From NCBI GenBank assembly GCA_016744085.1, contig JADGFE010000006.1, positions 1-42,200 of the forward strand: a DNA stretch of 42,200 nucleotides, read 5' to 3'. Positions 19,293 through 28,856 of the stretch are shown here, in pieces. This stretch comes from Kiritimatiellales bacterium (lineage in GTDB: Bacteria > Verrucomicrobiota > Kiritimatiellia > Kiritimatiellales > Pontiellaceae). The notes under the pieces were generated by a model. That model was not told where the DNA came from. It saw only the letters and a list, made by a program, of their open reading frames with translations, and did no database searches. The translations under genes and the position numbers were made by a program. Each line of letters begins with the position of its first letter. The stretch's first letter is position 1.

Positions 19293-19662
19293 ATGAGGAA
19301 GACCGGGTTCTGGTAATTTCAACAGCCGATGCTTTTGCAAAACGCAACGCACCGGGTTTATCAATCGTTATAATCACCTGCTGCACTTTTTCGTCAGCCA
19401 ATGCAATATCGGCCATCCGCTCCGCCAGAGACTCAATTAGTTCAAAGCCGCTACCATCAACCAGTTTTAAAATAGCCTTCTTGATGGACTTATAATCAAC
19501 CGTATCTTCCAGTTTGTCAGAACGCCCTGCTTTTCGCAGGTCCGCATGCATTTCAACATTGATGACAATATCCTGCTTTTCCCGCCGCTCTTCTGGAAAG
19601 ATTCCAATGATGCAACGTAACGCAAGGTCACGAATAAATATTTTATCCATATTAAACTCCAT
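19291..19662 (-). CDS. folB: Dihydroneopterin aldolase
   Basis: MDKIFIRDLALRCIIGIFPEERREKQDIVINVEM; DTVDYKSIKKAI; FELIESLAERMADIAL. Confidence 0.92.
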   Translation of the reverse strand: MEFNMDKIFIRDLALRCIIGIFPEERREKQDIVINVEMHADLRKAGRSDKLEDTVDYKSIKKAILKLVDGSGFELIESLAERMADIALADEKVQQVIITIDKPGALRFAKASAVEITRTRSSS

Positions 19663-20347
19663 TTCCTAAAAGGTGTTGGCCGCCATCCACATAAATGACC
19701 TGACCGGTACAATAGTCCGCCTGTAATAAATAAATTGCCGCTTCTGCAACATTTTCAGGTGTGGGAAAATATTCAAGCGGTACACATCCGGCTCGTTCAG
19801 CAAAGTTTTCACCGCTCTCACCCGGAGGAGGAAGAATCGGTCCCGGAGCAACGCCGTTGACCCTTATGCGAGGAGCCAATTCAAGCGCGCTTATTTTAGT
19901 AAGCTCCTCCAACCCTTTCTTCGTGATGGAATAAGACAACGCCGTTGGATCATTTGCACGGATACGTCGATCCAGCATATTAATAACTGCGCCTTCTTTG
20001 GCTTGAACAGCAAATAAACGAGTCAGCTCCATAGGGGCAAATAGATTAACCTGAAATTCCCGTTGCACCCGCTCAGGATATCCTTCTGCTAATCGATCTT
20101 TGGTGAAAAGAGAGGCGTTATTGACCAGAATATCGAGTGGGCCTGCCTGTTCGATCATACGAGCACAGTCATCCGATGATTGCAGGTTTCCCTGAACGGT
20201 ATGCGATGACAGCGCGTCTGCTTCCTCCATGGAACTGAGGTAATGAACAACAACTTCGGCACCAGCTTCCTGCAGCGCTTCTGTTATGGCCCGTCCAATA
20301 CGCACCGCACCACCTGTCACCAAGGCCCGTTTTCCTTTAAGAATCAT
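19652..20347 (-). CDS. SDR-family pteridine/dihydromonapterin reductase-like protein
   Basis: RALVTGGAVRIGRAITEAL (TGxxxRxG as in PTR1/FolM rather than TGxxxGxG), NNAS, Y-x3-K active site SYSITKKGLEEL; overlaps folB. Confidence 0.75.
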   Translation of the reverse strand: MILKGKRALVTGGAVRIGRAITEALQEAGAEVVVHYLSSMEEADALSSHTVQGNLQSSDDCARMIEQAGPLDILVNNASLFTKDRLAEGYPERVQREFQVNLFAPMELTRLFAVQAKEGAVINMLDRRIRANDPTALSYSITKKGLEELTKISALELAPRIRVNGVAPGPILPPPGESGENFAERAGCVPLEYFPTPENVAEAAIYLLQADYCTGQVIYVDGGQHLLGNGV

Positions 20348-20447
20348 GGTTTATTTAATACCTGCATTTACCAGACATTGAAAGTTTAGCCTTTCCTTTT
20401 TCCGGGTACTGGAAAAAAATGATTCCGTACTTACAGGAGAATATCCC

Positions 20448-21836
20448 ATGTTACGGAAAATCCTATTTACCCTGATTGCCGGTCTGTCTATCACAACCGC
20501 GCATGCCCAAATAACCAACGATGATTCTCTGGTATACATTATACCCATTAAGAAAATGATTGAGCCGGCTCTGCTCTATGTCATTCGGCGCGGAATCGAC
20601 GAAGCAACGCGCAGTAATGCTGATGCCATTATATTGCATATGGATACAACGGGCGGGCGGGTGGATTCCGCAGTTGCCATTGTCGGCGCCATTGGGCACT
20701 CCACCATCCCCATCTATACGTTTATAGAAAAAGAAGCGATTTCAGCCGGTGCCATGATTGCTCTATCCACTCCCTCCATCTACATGAAGCCCGGTTCGGT
20801 AATTGGTGACATTACCCCAATCTCCATGGGGCTGACCGGTGGCGTTCAGGATATGCCTGAGGCCGAGAAGGAAAAAATGACCTCCTATGTCGCCGCGCAT
20901 GTTCGCTCTGCAGCGGAACAAGGCGGACACGATGTCGAACTGGCAGAAGCCATGGTACGGCGGGATATAGAATATAAAAGCGGCGATACCATCATCAGTA
21001 AAAGCGGCAACGTGCTTACCCTTACCAATACAGAAGCGGAACAGCTGACAGGCGAAGAACAAAAACCATTGCTTTCGAAAGGCACTGTCGAAAACATCGA
21101 TGAAATGCTCGAAAAGGTTGGACTGGCCAATGCACAGAAAAAAACACTTGAAGTAACCAGCTCAGAAAAGGTTGCCCGTCTGATTGCCGGTATTGCACCT
21201 ATTTTAATGATGCTGGGTCTGGGTGGTTTATGGCTCGAATTCAAAACTCCGGGATTCGGAATTTTCGGTATTGCAGGTATCTTCTGCCTGATCCTGTTTT
21301 TCTTCGGGCATCATATTGCCGGATTGGCCGGCATGGAGGATCTCTTACTTTTTGTACTGGGAGTAACATTGCTAGCCATCGAACTTTTTGTCATCCCCGG
21401 CTTTGGGGTATTAGGGTTCAGCGGATTGTTACTTATCTTCATTTCATTTATCAGTGCCATGAGCGAACGTCTTCCCGGATCATGGAGACCGGTTTCATTT
21501 GATGTAGAAACATTTTCATTGCCCATGCTTAAAGTCCTGCTGGCCTTCATCGGTTCATTTGCCCTCGTAGCGCTTGCCGGAAAATTTCTACCCAAGACAA
21601 AGGTATTTCAGAGCATCACGCTCGACACGGTTCTGGAAGAGATGGATGAAAATACAAACCTATTAGGCATGGAAGGCTCAGCACATTCCGATTTACGACC
21701 CAGTGGCACGGCCTATTTCGGCGAACGGAAAATTGATGTGGTTACGCATGGCGAATATATCCAGGAAAACCAATCTATCCGGATAGTAGAAGTTCACGGA
21801 AATCGTATTATTGTCGAAAAAGTATCCAACGGCTAA
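20448..21836 (+). CDS. NfeD family membrane-bound serine protease (ClpP-class N-terminal domain)
   Basis: Signal peptide; ADAIILHMDTTGGRVDSAVAI and EAISAGAMIAL Ser motif; multi-TM region; C-terminal OB-fold-like NfeD domain. Confidence 0.92.
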   Translation: MLRKILFTLIAGLSITTAHAQITNDDSLVYIIPIKKMIEPALLYVIRRGIDEATRSNADAIILHMDTTGGRVDSAVAIVGAIGHSTIPIYTFIEKEAISAGAMIALSTPSIYMKPGSVIGDITPISMGLTGGVQDMPEAEKEKMTSYVAAHVRSAAEQGGHDVELAEAMVRRDIEYKSGDTIISKSGNVLTLTNTEAEQLTGEEQKPLLSKGTVENIDEMLEKVGLANAQKKTLEVTSSEKVARLIAGIAPILMMLGLGGLWLEFKTPGFGIFGIAGIFCLILFFFGHHIAGLAGMEDLLLFVLGVTLLAIELFVIPGFGVLGFSGLLLIFISFISAMSERLPGSWRPVSFDVETFSLPMLKVLLAFIGSFALVALAGKFLPKTKVFQSITLDTVLEEMDENTNLLGMEGSAHSDLRPSGTAYFGERKIDVVTHGEYIQENQSIRIVEVHGNRIIVEKVSNG

Positions 21837-22786
21837 GAGTGCATCTTTTTTTGGAACTCCATCCACTCGTCGTAGTGCTCTTCAATTACTGCCAGATCTT
21901 TCTCATTATCGGCATCGAGCGCCGCGCCACCAAAATGGGTATAGACAATCTGCAAACGGGCACCCAACGCATTGCCAATGCCCTCGGCCAACCGGTTGAA
22001 ACCGACCAGTGACCGGAGACGATCCGAAAGATGAGGATGACCATGCCGATCATAGTAGAGCGATAGTTGCATGAGGATAAAAATGCGCACGCTTTTCATC
22101 AGCCGCCAGCCATTGCACAGGAGCGAAAATAACATCCGCAGAATATTGGCCAAGCGGGTTTGGTAGCGCCATTCATACATTTTCTCGATGTAATCAAGGT
22201 GTGCGAATGTAAGCGGCTTTGCAATGTGCAGATTATTGTGGCGGATTAGGTCTTCCTTCACATGGATATAGATCATCTGAATGCCGGACTTATCTTTTTG
22301 AGGATGGTAGTGCGAAAGCACTTGGCTGGAGGTCACTCCGATGGAGTAGTCGTATTCATGCATGTTGCTGCGCATCAGGAATTCATCCACTTCTTCCGGC
22401 ATCAGCATGGGAATATCGCACGGGGAAACCAAAGCGGGAGTCTTTTCATGTTCCGTCCCTTTGAGGCTCCAGAAGTCAACGGTATCGGCCAAGCCAAGCG
22501 ATGCGACATAGCCGACCTTAAAATTTTCGATCATGTTGTCGCGCTGCTCAACGACCACCACATTGGAATTAATTCCATGTTCACGGAGAGCCGTTTCTAT
22601 TCGATCCGAAGGACCGACAACCGCTACAAGGCCGACATGATCCGCCTCAAGCAAGGCGCGCAACACATGAATAAAAAGTGGTATCCCTTTAAGTTCAAAA
22701 AAGGCCTTATTATCATCGTGTAACGCGATGCTGGCCCGGCGATCGCCTGCCAGCAGAACAGCATTGACCTTATTCGTTGCCTTCAT
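21833..22786 (-). CDS. Nucleotidyltransferase (MobA-like NTP transferase fold)
   Basis: VNAVLLAGDRRASIALHDDNKAFFELKGIPLFIHVLRALLEA N-terminal NTP-transferase pattern; PALVSPCDIPMLMPEEVDEFL. Confidence 0.75.
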   Translation of the reverse strand: MKATNKVNAVLLAGDRRASIALHDDNKAFFELKGIPLFIHVLRALLEADHVGLVAVVGPSDRIETALREHGINSNVVVVEQRDNMIENFKVGYVASLGLADTVDFWSLKGTEHEKTPALVSPCDIPMLMPEEVDEFLMRSNMHEYDYSIGVTSSQVLSHYHPQKDKSGIQMIYIHVKEDLIRHNNLHIAKPLTFAHLDYIEKMYEWRYQTRLANILRMLFSLLCNGWRLMKSVRIFILMQLSLYYDRHGHPHLSDRLRSLVGFNRLAEGIGNALGARLQIVYTHFGGAALDADNEKDLAVIEEHYDEWMEFQKKMHS

Positions 22787-22850
22787 AGCACCCCTCGTTC
22801 CAAAGACATGCTACTAGACTGATCTCGCTGTGTCAAAACGGCAAAATAAA

Positions 22851-22873
22851 AAGGGCGGTGATTAACCGCCCTT
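22851..22873 (-). terminator. Intrinsic terminator downstream of rho
   Basis: aagggcggt-gatta-accgccctt; read on the minus strand the stem is followed by tttttattttg. Confidence 0.88.
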
Positions 22874-22895
22874 CGCCAAACCGTTGAAAATCCCT

Positions 22896-24530
22896 CTACT
22901 TATTACCCTGCAGGGTCATCAGGAATTCCAGATTGGTATTGGTCTTTTTCAAGCGATTGATCAGCAGTTCCATCGCCTCGACCTGCGGCACATCCTTAAG
23001 CGCTTTGCGAAGCGTCCAGATCCGCTGCAATTCATCGGGATGCAGCAGCAACTCTTCTTTCCGAGTGCCGGAACGTTCAATATTAATGGCCGGATAGATG
23101 CGCTTGTTCACCAGCTCGCGATCCAGTCCCAGCTCCATATTACCCGTGCCTTTGAATTCCTCAAAAATCACTTCATCCATACGGCTTCCGGTATCGACCA
23201 GCGCCGTAGCGATGATGCTCAAACTGCCGCCATTTTCGATGTTCCGCGCCGCACCAAAGAAACGTTTAGGTTTGTGCAATGCATTGGAATCAACACCGCC
23301 GGACAGAATCTTGCCGCTGTGCGGTGAGGTCGTATTGTAGGCACGCGCCAGACGGGTGATGGAGTCGAGCAGGATGATAACATCCTTGCCTTGCTCAACT
23401 AAACGCTTGGACATTTCAATCACGATTTCGGCTACCTGTGTGTGGCGTTCCGGTGGCTCATCAAACGTTGAGGCCAAAACCTCGGCCTGTGTAGTGCGCC
23501 GCATATCAGTCACTTCCTCGGGACGCTCGTCGATCAGCAGAACAATCAACTTGGCCTCGGGATTATTTTTAGAAATGCTGTTAGCCATTTTTTGCATCAG
23601 TACGGTTTTACCCGTACGAGGAGGTGCCACGATTAAGCCACGCTGACCTTTACCGATCGGAGTGACGATATCCATCACCCGCATGGAGATTTCTTTTGCA
23701 TCCGTTTCCATCACCAAACGTTCGTCAGGGAAGAGCGGCGTCAGGTTTTCGAATGGAACCCGCCTTCTCGCCAATTCAGGATCTTCTTTGTTGATTTGAT
23801 CAACGCGAAGCAGCGCAAAGAAACGTTCCTTTTCTTTTGGAGACCGAATGGAACCCGTCACATAGTCACCGGTACGAATACCGAATCGGCGAATCTGGGA
23901 TGGAGAAACATAAATATCATCCGGTGCTGGCTGATAGCTGTTCAAAGGAGAACGTAGGAAGCCAAATCCGTCGGGGAGAATTTCAAGAACACCGCGACCC
24001 AGCAGTGGACCACCGCGGCGGCCATGCGTTTTGAGTAGCTCAAAAATAAGCTGATGCTTTCCTACTCCATCGTATTCCTGCATGCCATACTCTTCGGCAA
24101 GCTCTTTGATGTCATTAATCGGGGTAACCTGCATCTCGTGCAGGGAAAGTGGTGGTAGATTATCTACGTTTGGCGGTGGGACATCTCTCTCACGGCGGTT
24201 GTTGTTATTGTTATTTTTCTTATTCCGATTCTTTTTTCCGTGCCGTCCCTGATTTCGATCCCGTTGCGGGCGATCATTATTCGATCGATTTTCCTTTTTG
24301 GCAGGAGCTTCGGATTCCGGCGCAGTAACTGATTCTGTCGGTTTATCGGCTGGCGGTGCAGTTGGTTCTTTGCTTTCAACAGCAGGCGCTGCCTCTATCT
24401 TCTCCGCAACATCTTTCTTTACCGCCGCTTTTTTAGTGGCCTTCTTTTTTGCTGTCTTTTTCTTAGCCGGAGCTTCGTCCTTCTCGACTTTTTTAACTGC
24501 TGCTTCAACCACTTTGTTTTCGTCGCTCAT
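22896..24530 (-). CDS. rho: Transcription termination factor Rho with extended low-complexity N-terminal region
   Basis: [103 protein letters not shown]. First ~118 residues rich in K/A/P/E then R/N with an N6 run. Confidence 0.97.
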   Translation of the reverse strand: MSDENKVVEAAVKKVEKDEAPAKKKTAKKKATKKAAVKKDVAEKIEAAPAVESKEPTAPPADKPTESVTAPESEAPAKKENRSNNDRPQRDRNQGRHGKKNRNKKNNNNNNRRERDVPPPNVDNLPPLSLHEMQVTPINDIKELAEEYGMQEYDGVGKHQLIFELLKTHGRRGGPLLGRGVLEILPDGFGFLRSPLNSYQPAPDDIYVSPSQIRRFGIRTGDYVTGSIRSPKEKERFFALLRVDQINKEDPELARRRVPFENLTPLFPDERLVMETDAKEISMRVMDIVTPIGKGQRGLIVAPPRTGKTVLMQKMANSISKNNPEAKLIVLLIDERPEEVTDMRRTTQAEVLASTFDEPPERHTQVAEIVIEMSKRLVEQGKDVIILLDSITRLARAYNTTSPHSGKILSGGVDSNALHKPKRFFGAARNIENGGSLSIIATALVDTGSRMDEVIFEEFKGTGNMELGLDRELVNKRIYPAINIERSGTRKEELLLHPDELQRIWTLRKALKDVPQVEAMELLINRLKKTNTNLEFLMTLQGNK

Positions 24531-24532
24531 AA

Positions 24533-25150
24533 TTACCTTCCACCTGCTATAGCCTTCACAACATTGTGAACAGCCAACTTAAGTTCCACCAGCGTTCCTG
24601 TATTAGAAACAACATAATCCGCCAGGCTTTCTTTTTCTGCCAACGGCATTTGGGAACCAATTCTTTGTTTAGCCTCAACCTTATTCAGTCCACGGTTTTC
24701 CAGTCGTTGAAAAACCGCATCCTGATTGCTCGACACACACACCACCGAATCCCAGCCTAAATCCTGCATTCCGCTTTCATAAAGCAAAGGGATTAAAACG
24801 GCGGCGTTTTTACCATCGGATCTGTACTGAGTGATCCGTTCCAATAAATATTTCTTTATCACCGGATGAACTATCCGGTTTAAAACTTCTCTTTGTTCGG
24901 GATTTTCAAAAACAATTGCAGCCAGAGCAGGACGGGATATTTCACCTTGCTCTGTTAAAATATATTTCCCGAAATAATCAACTACCTGCTGATAGACGGG
25001 TTGTCCTACTGTCATCAGCTCATGCGCAACACGATCTGCGTCACATACGGAGAATCCCATCCGCTCCAATATTGTCCCGACTTCTGATTTTCCACAGGCA
25101 ATTCCTCCGGTCAAACCGATCACTATTGAATTACCATCAGGCTGTGACAT
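24533..25150 (-). CDS. coaE: Dephospho-CoA kinase
   Basis: [21 protein letters not shown]-loop, [27 protein letters not shown]. Confidence 0.94.
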   Translation of the reverse strand: MSQPDGNSIVIGLTGGIACGKSEVGTILERMGFSVCDADRVAHELMTVGQPVYQQVVDYFGKYILTEQGEISRPALAAIVFENPEQREVLNRIVHPVIKKYLLERITQYRSDGKNAAVLIPLLYESGMQDLGWDSVVCVSSNQDAVFQRLENRGLNKVEAKQRIGSQMPLAEKESLADYVVSNTGTLVELKLAVHNVVKAIAGGR

Positions 25151-25404
25151 GAAAATAATGAGCTGGAGTCGATGTTTTGGAAATCCGGGAATAAGAAGAA
25201 CTCGTTTCCCCCTGAAACTGTTGCCTTTTTAAGTCTATTTGGATGGATTGTCAACTCTTGGTCTATGAAGAATCTATGATCCTTTCTCAGTTAAAACCGT
25301 GTTGACACACGGCAAGTTCTGACAACAGAACCAAATCGTTTTTATTTTGCTTTTTCAGCATACTGCTCATAGCTTGTACGTTGAACTTTTTTAAGAGGTA
25401 AACT

Positions 25405-26010
25405 TTGTCAGCTGAAGACCAGTATCAAACAAGAGCAACGCTGATTCAGCGTGTTCAAAACCAACAGGACGATCAGTCCTGGGAAGAGTTTGTGCGTGTT
25501 TATCGGCGCTATATCTATGCGATTATTCGCAGCATGAATATTTCTGAACACGATACTGAAGACATTCTTCAGCAGGTATTAATCAACCTATGGAACAGTC
25601 TTCCGAAAATGGATTATAATAAGATCAACCGTTTTCGCAGTTGGCTGAGTACCGTAACAAAAAACTGTGTAACCGATTTTATCCGCAAGCGTATCCGGGA
25701 AGCCAACCGCTTAGAAAAGGCCAGTAAGGATGACACGCTGACCTATCTAAAAGCCATTCGTCTTCCTGAGATTGACACTATTGCTGAACGGGAATGGGAA
25801 ATCCACCTGACCAACCTAGCTTTGGATAATATTGCTCCTCTGTTTTCCGGGAAAGCCGTTGATGCATTTCGTCTGACGCTGGAAGGCAAAAGCGTTGAAG
25901 AGATTGCAAAGAAGCTCGAGCTCAAGGAAAACTCGGTATACCGGCTTAAAAATCGAGTTAAGGAGCGGCTGATTCAGGAGATTCGGCATCTGCGGGAAGA
26001 TTTGGAGTAG
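25405..26010 (+). CDS. RNA polymerase sigma factor, ECF family (TTG start)
   Basis: Region 2 SEHDTEDILQQVLINLWNSL, RFRSWLSTVTKNCVTDFIRKR; region 4 LEGKSVEEIAKKLELKENSVYRLKNRVKERL; SD-like aagagg upstream of TTG at 25405. Confidence 0.88.
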   Translation: MSAEDQYQTRATLIQRVQNQQDDQSWEEFVRVYRRYIYAIIRSMNISEHDTEDILQQVLINLWNSLPKMDYNKINRFRSWLSTVTKNCVTDFIRKRIREANRLEKASKDDTLTYLKAIRLPEIDTIAEREWEIHLTNLALDNIAPLFSGKAVDAFRLTLEGKSVEEIAKKLELKENSVYRLKNRVKERLIQEIRHLREDLE

Positions 26011-28090
26011 GCACCTTCCGACCTGTCTTTGAATCAACAACCACCATCTTCTGCGTTAACTCAGCAATGGTTTCTTTGGGATAATCACTGATGGTTAGAA
26101 AAACCTTTTTCAGCTTCAGTGATTCCAGCTGACGCGGCAACTGCCTGGGCGCATCAACCTTCACCCCTGCCATTCGAAGTTCATTTAACCTCATACCGCG
26201 TAGCTCAGCCAGATTGCCTAGCTTCGCATCACTTATATCCAAGGTAGCCAGTTTAAATGGTGCCAGTACGTTTCTTCGGTAGACGCCGATAATGTTCATG
26301 GAAAAGACCGAATAGTTTGTTCGGGACAAATTCAGCAGGAGCCCATTCTTCGTTTTAAAAAGCTTAAGTGGATTTTTTTTTGATCGCCTAGTGTAGTTTA
26401 ATTTATCGAGAACAGCGCCCGCCAACTTAATATATTCTTCCGGTGATGCCGAAGCGGGACGACGGCGCATGTGGTGATAGTAGAGATAGAACAGTGTCAT
26501 CTGGTTTGCGGTTTTAGCTTCACTAAACAGTTCGGCCAGTTGATTGTCGCTTAACCGACTTTTATCTATCGGTTTTATTTTTGCATATTTTTGACTCAAC
26601 ACGCGAAGCTGACCGATACGCTTGCTTTTTCCCGCCGTGTTAAAACATTCATTCGCTGCATGAAATTCCTCCAATACGAAATGAAGAATCCCCTTTTGCT
26701 CGTATAGATTCTGCCGTTTAACCGTATCAATATTTTCATCCAGCCCAGTTTCAAGCAAATGAATCATCGACGGCGCATTCACAAAATCGCGGCTACGCAC
26801 AGTGAACGATACTGCCTGCCCTAATTCCTGGCCCAGCGCAGCCGCGACCTGTTGCTCATTCCTATAAAGTTGAAAGTTTTCTTCTGCGGTCGTTCTTGCC
26901 GCTACGGCCTCCGATTTTTCTTTGCTGATGGCAAGAAGATTTACGCTGACCACAAAGGCCAGCAGCAACAGAAAAAATATGAGCAAAAATGAAACTCGAT
27001 TATGGCGCCGAAGTAAAAGCGAAGCCTTGGTTATCCACCCTGCGCTTTCGGCTTTTGTCGGATGCCCTGATAGATAGCGGCTAATTTCATGGCGAAGGTC
27101 GCCCACATCTTCATATCGGTCGTCCGGTTTTAAGGCCAACGCCTTCATGGTGACAGCGTTCAGGCTTTGCGGAGTATGAAAATCAGGGTTCCGGCGGCGC
27201 ATTGAAATGATTTTACCCTCTCGGGTATTCTGAATCACCTTGTTTGCAGACTCTCCTTCCACCGGAAGTTTGTAGGTCAACAGCATATAAAGCAGTGCGC
27301 CCAGCGCATAGATATCGGTATGTTGCTTTTTATCACCATACGCCTGCGTTTGTTCGGGCGCCATGAACCCAGGAGTTCCTTTTAACGTTCCAGAAAGGGT
27401 CATGTCGTTCAGGATATCACCATCCAGCAAAGCAGAATCATCTGAGAGATCATGGTCTTCGTCATTGATGACTCGGGCAAGTCCCCAATCGCACACCAAT
27501 ACTTCACCAAATTTTCCAACACGGATATTATCCGGTTTAATATCAAGATGAAGAACCCCTCGTGAATGGGCATAAGCGATGGCATCGCAGATTTTCAGAT
27601 AAATATTAAGTAGGGTATCAAGCGGATAGTCTCGGCGATAGTCCGCATCACCATCTCTTAGTTTACGAACAATGGTTTTGAGACTGTCGCCGGGAATCAG
27701 TTCCATGGAGAAAAAAGGTTCCCCATCAGGATCAAGACCCATGTTATAGACCGGCATAATATTCGGATGGGCAAGATTAGCCGTTAAACGGGCTTCCCGC
27801 AGAAATTGTTCTAAATCCTGCGATCCTTTATTACGAACCGATCGAGCCATAGCGATTCTCCGATCCAGCCGATGGTCATGGACTAGCGTAATCCGCTTTT
27901 CTCCCCCTTCGGCAATCTTTTCAATTTCCCGATAGCGGGCAATGTCGTCTTTCAGCGAGTTAAGGATCGGGGTTAACGAATCTTTCTCATCTTCCGAGAG
28001 CTCCAGCGCTGCGGTATTATAAAAACTGCGCAATGTTTCATTACGGTCGCTGAATACTTTTTCGAGATCCTTATTTTCTTCATCCGCCAT
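25958..28090 (-). CDS. Membrane Ser/Thr protein kinase-like protein with WNK-like lysine arrangement and LRR-like C-terminus
   Basis: HLDIKPDNIRV, CDWGLA, GTPGFMAPEQ, HTDIYALGALLYMLLTYKLP; TM VSFLLIFFLLLLAFVVSVNLLAI. beta3 position reads IAMAR (no VAxK lysine); glycine loop AEGGEKRI. Confidence 0.9.
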   Translation of the reverse strand: MADEENKDLEKVFSDRNETLRSFYNTAALELSEDEKDSLTPILNSLKDDIARYREIEKIAEGGEKRITLVHDHRLDRRIAMARSVRNKGSQDLEQFLREARLTANLAHPNIMPVYNMGLDPDGEPFFSMELIPGDSLKTIVRKLRDGDADYRRDYPLDTLLNIYLKICDAIAYAHSRGVLHLDIKPDNIRVGKFGEVLVCDWGLARVINDEDHDLSDDSALLDGDILNDMTLSGTLKGTPGFMAPEQTQAYGDKKQHTDIYALGALLYMLLTYKLPVEGESANKVIQNTREGKIISMRRRNPDFHTPQSLNAVTMKALALKPDDRYEDVGDLRHEISRYLSGHPTKAESAGWITKASLLLRRHNRVSFLLIFFLLLLAFVVSVNLLAISKEKSEAVAARTTAEENFQLYRNEQQVAAALGQELGQAVSFTVRSRDFVNAPSMIHLLETGLDENIDTVKRQNLYEQKGILHFVLEEFHAANECFNTAGKSKRIGQLRVLSQKYAKIKPIDKSRLSDNQLAELFSEAKTANQMTLFYLYYHHMRRRPASASPEEYIKLAGAVLDKLNYTRRSKKNPLKLFKTKNGLLLNLSRTNYSVFSMNIIGVYRRNVLAPFKLATLDISDAKLGNLAELRGMRLNELRMAGVKVDAPRQLPRQLESLKLKKVFLTISDYPKETIAELTQKMVVVDSKTGRKVPTPNLPADAESPESAAP

Positions 28091-28118
28091 GAATGCGCCC
28101 TACCGAGCATTAAAACCG

Positions 28119-28760
28119 CTAAACTGTGGGAAATATATCGAGTAACTGGCTCGGCTCATTAACTAAATAATCCGGATGAACACGTGCCAGTGCCTCAGTG
28201 GTATTAAGCCCCCAGCTGACTGCAATGGTTTTTGCACCTGCATGACGGGCACTTTCGACATCGATGGTGGTATCTCCGATATAATACAGACTGGATGGAT
28301 CGAGGCCTTTCTGCCTGATATATTTTTCGACGCGCCGCTTCTTACTGAGGATTGCGCGTGTGGATTCCACATCGTCGAACCAGTTGATTCGATGCTGTGT
28401 AAGAAATTTTAAAACATTTTTCTGACGGTTAGACGTCAGAATATCCATAATATATTCTCCACTGTCATGAATCTGAGTCAGTACATCCACCAATCCTTTC
28501 GGCGGATGAATCTGATCCATATCACGATGCATCAACCGGCGGGCATGAATTGCAATGATCGGAACCTTCCAGTGCGGAATCTCACAGTGCTTTATGAATT
28601 CCTGTATACTCATATGGCGGCAGGCCTCGACGTCTTCTTCAGGAAGATGACGATAGCCATAAACTCCGGACAGCCGATTGAATACATCATGAATAAGCAT
28701 CATGGTTTCCGCCAACGTACCGTCAAAATCGAAAAGGATAGTAATTTTTTTCTTTGCCAT
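28119..28760 (-). CDS. HAD-IA hydrolase, phosphoglycolate phosphatase-like
   Basis: ITILFDFDGTLAETMMLIHDVF; ILTSNRQKNV; YYIGDTTIDVESARHAGAKTIAVSWG. Start chosen at MAKKK. Confidence 0.88.
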   Translation of the reverse strand: MAKKKITILFDFDGTLAETMMLIHDVFNRLSGVYGYRHLPEEDVEACRHMSIQEFIKHCEIPHWKVPIIAIHARRLMHRDMDQIHPPKGLVDVLTQIHDSGEYIMDILTSNRQKNVLKFLTQHRINWFDDVESTRAILSKKRRVEKYIRQKGLDPSSLYYIGDTTIDVESARHAGAKTIAVSWGLNTTEALARVHPDYLVNEPSQLLDIFPTV

Positions 28761-28856
28761 TGGATTCAAAAGATAATGGCTGACCGGTGTCAAAACCAGT
28801 AGAAACCGTTCGTCTTATTATAAAAGGACTGTACATCGATTAATCCAAACTCTTAA

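Noticed and set aside
22884-23646. Plus-strand ORFs antisense to rho (147, 80, 96 aa)
   Set aside because: Shadow ORFs of a highly conserved gene.
25302-25331. TTGACA followed by gttctg-acaa-cagaac upstream of the ECF sigma gene, as a possible promoter/operator
   Set aside because: No acceptable -10 at 16-18 nt and the arms are only 6 bp; too weak without other copies or start-site data.
25958-28090. Calling the kinase a dead pseudokinase because VAIK Lys is missing
   Set aside because: Other catalytic residues are intact and a Lys is present at the WNK-equivalent loop position, so inactivity cannot be concluded from sequence.
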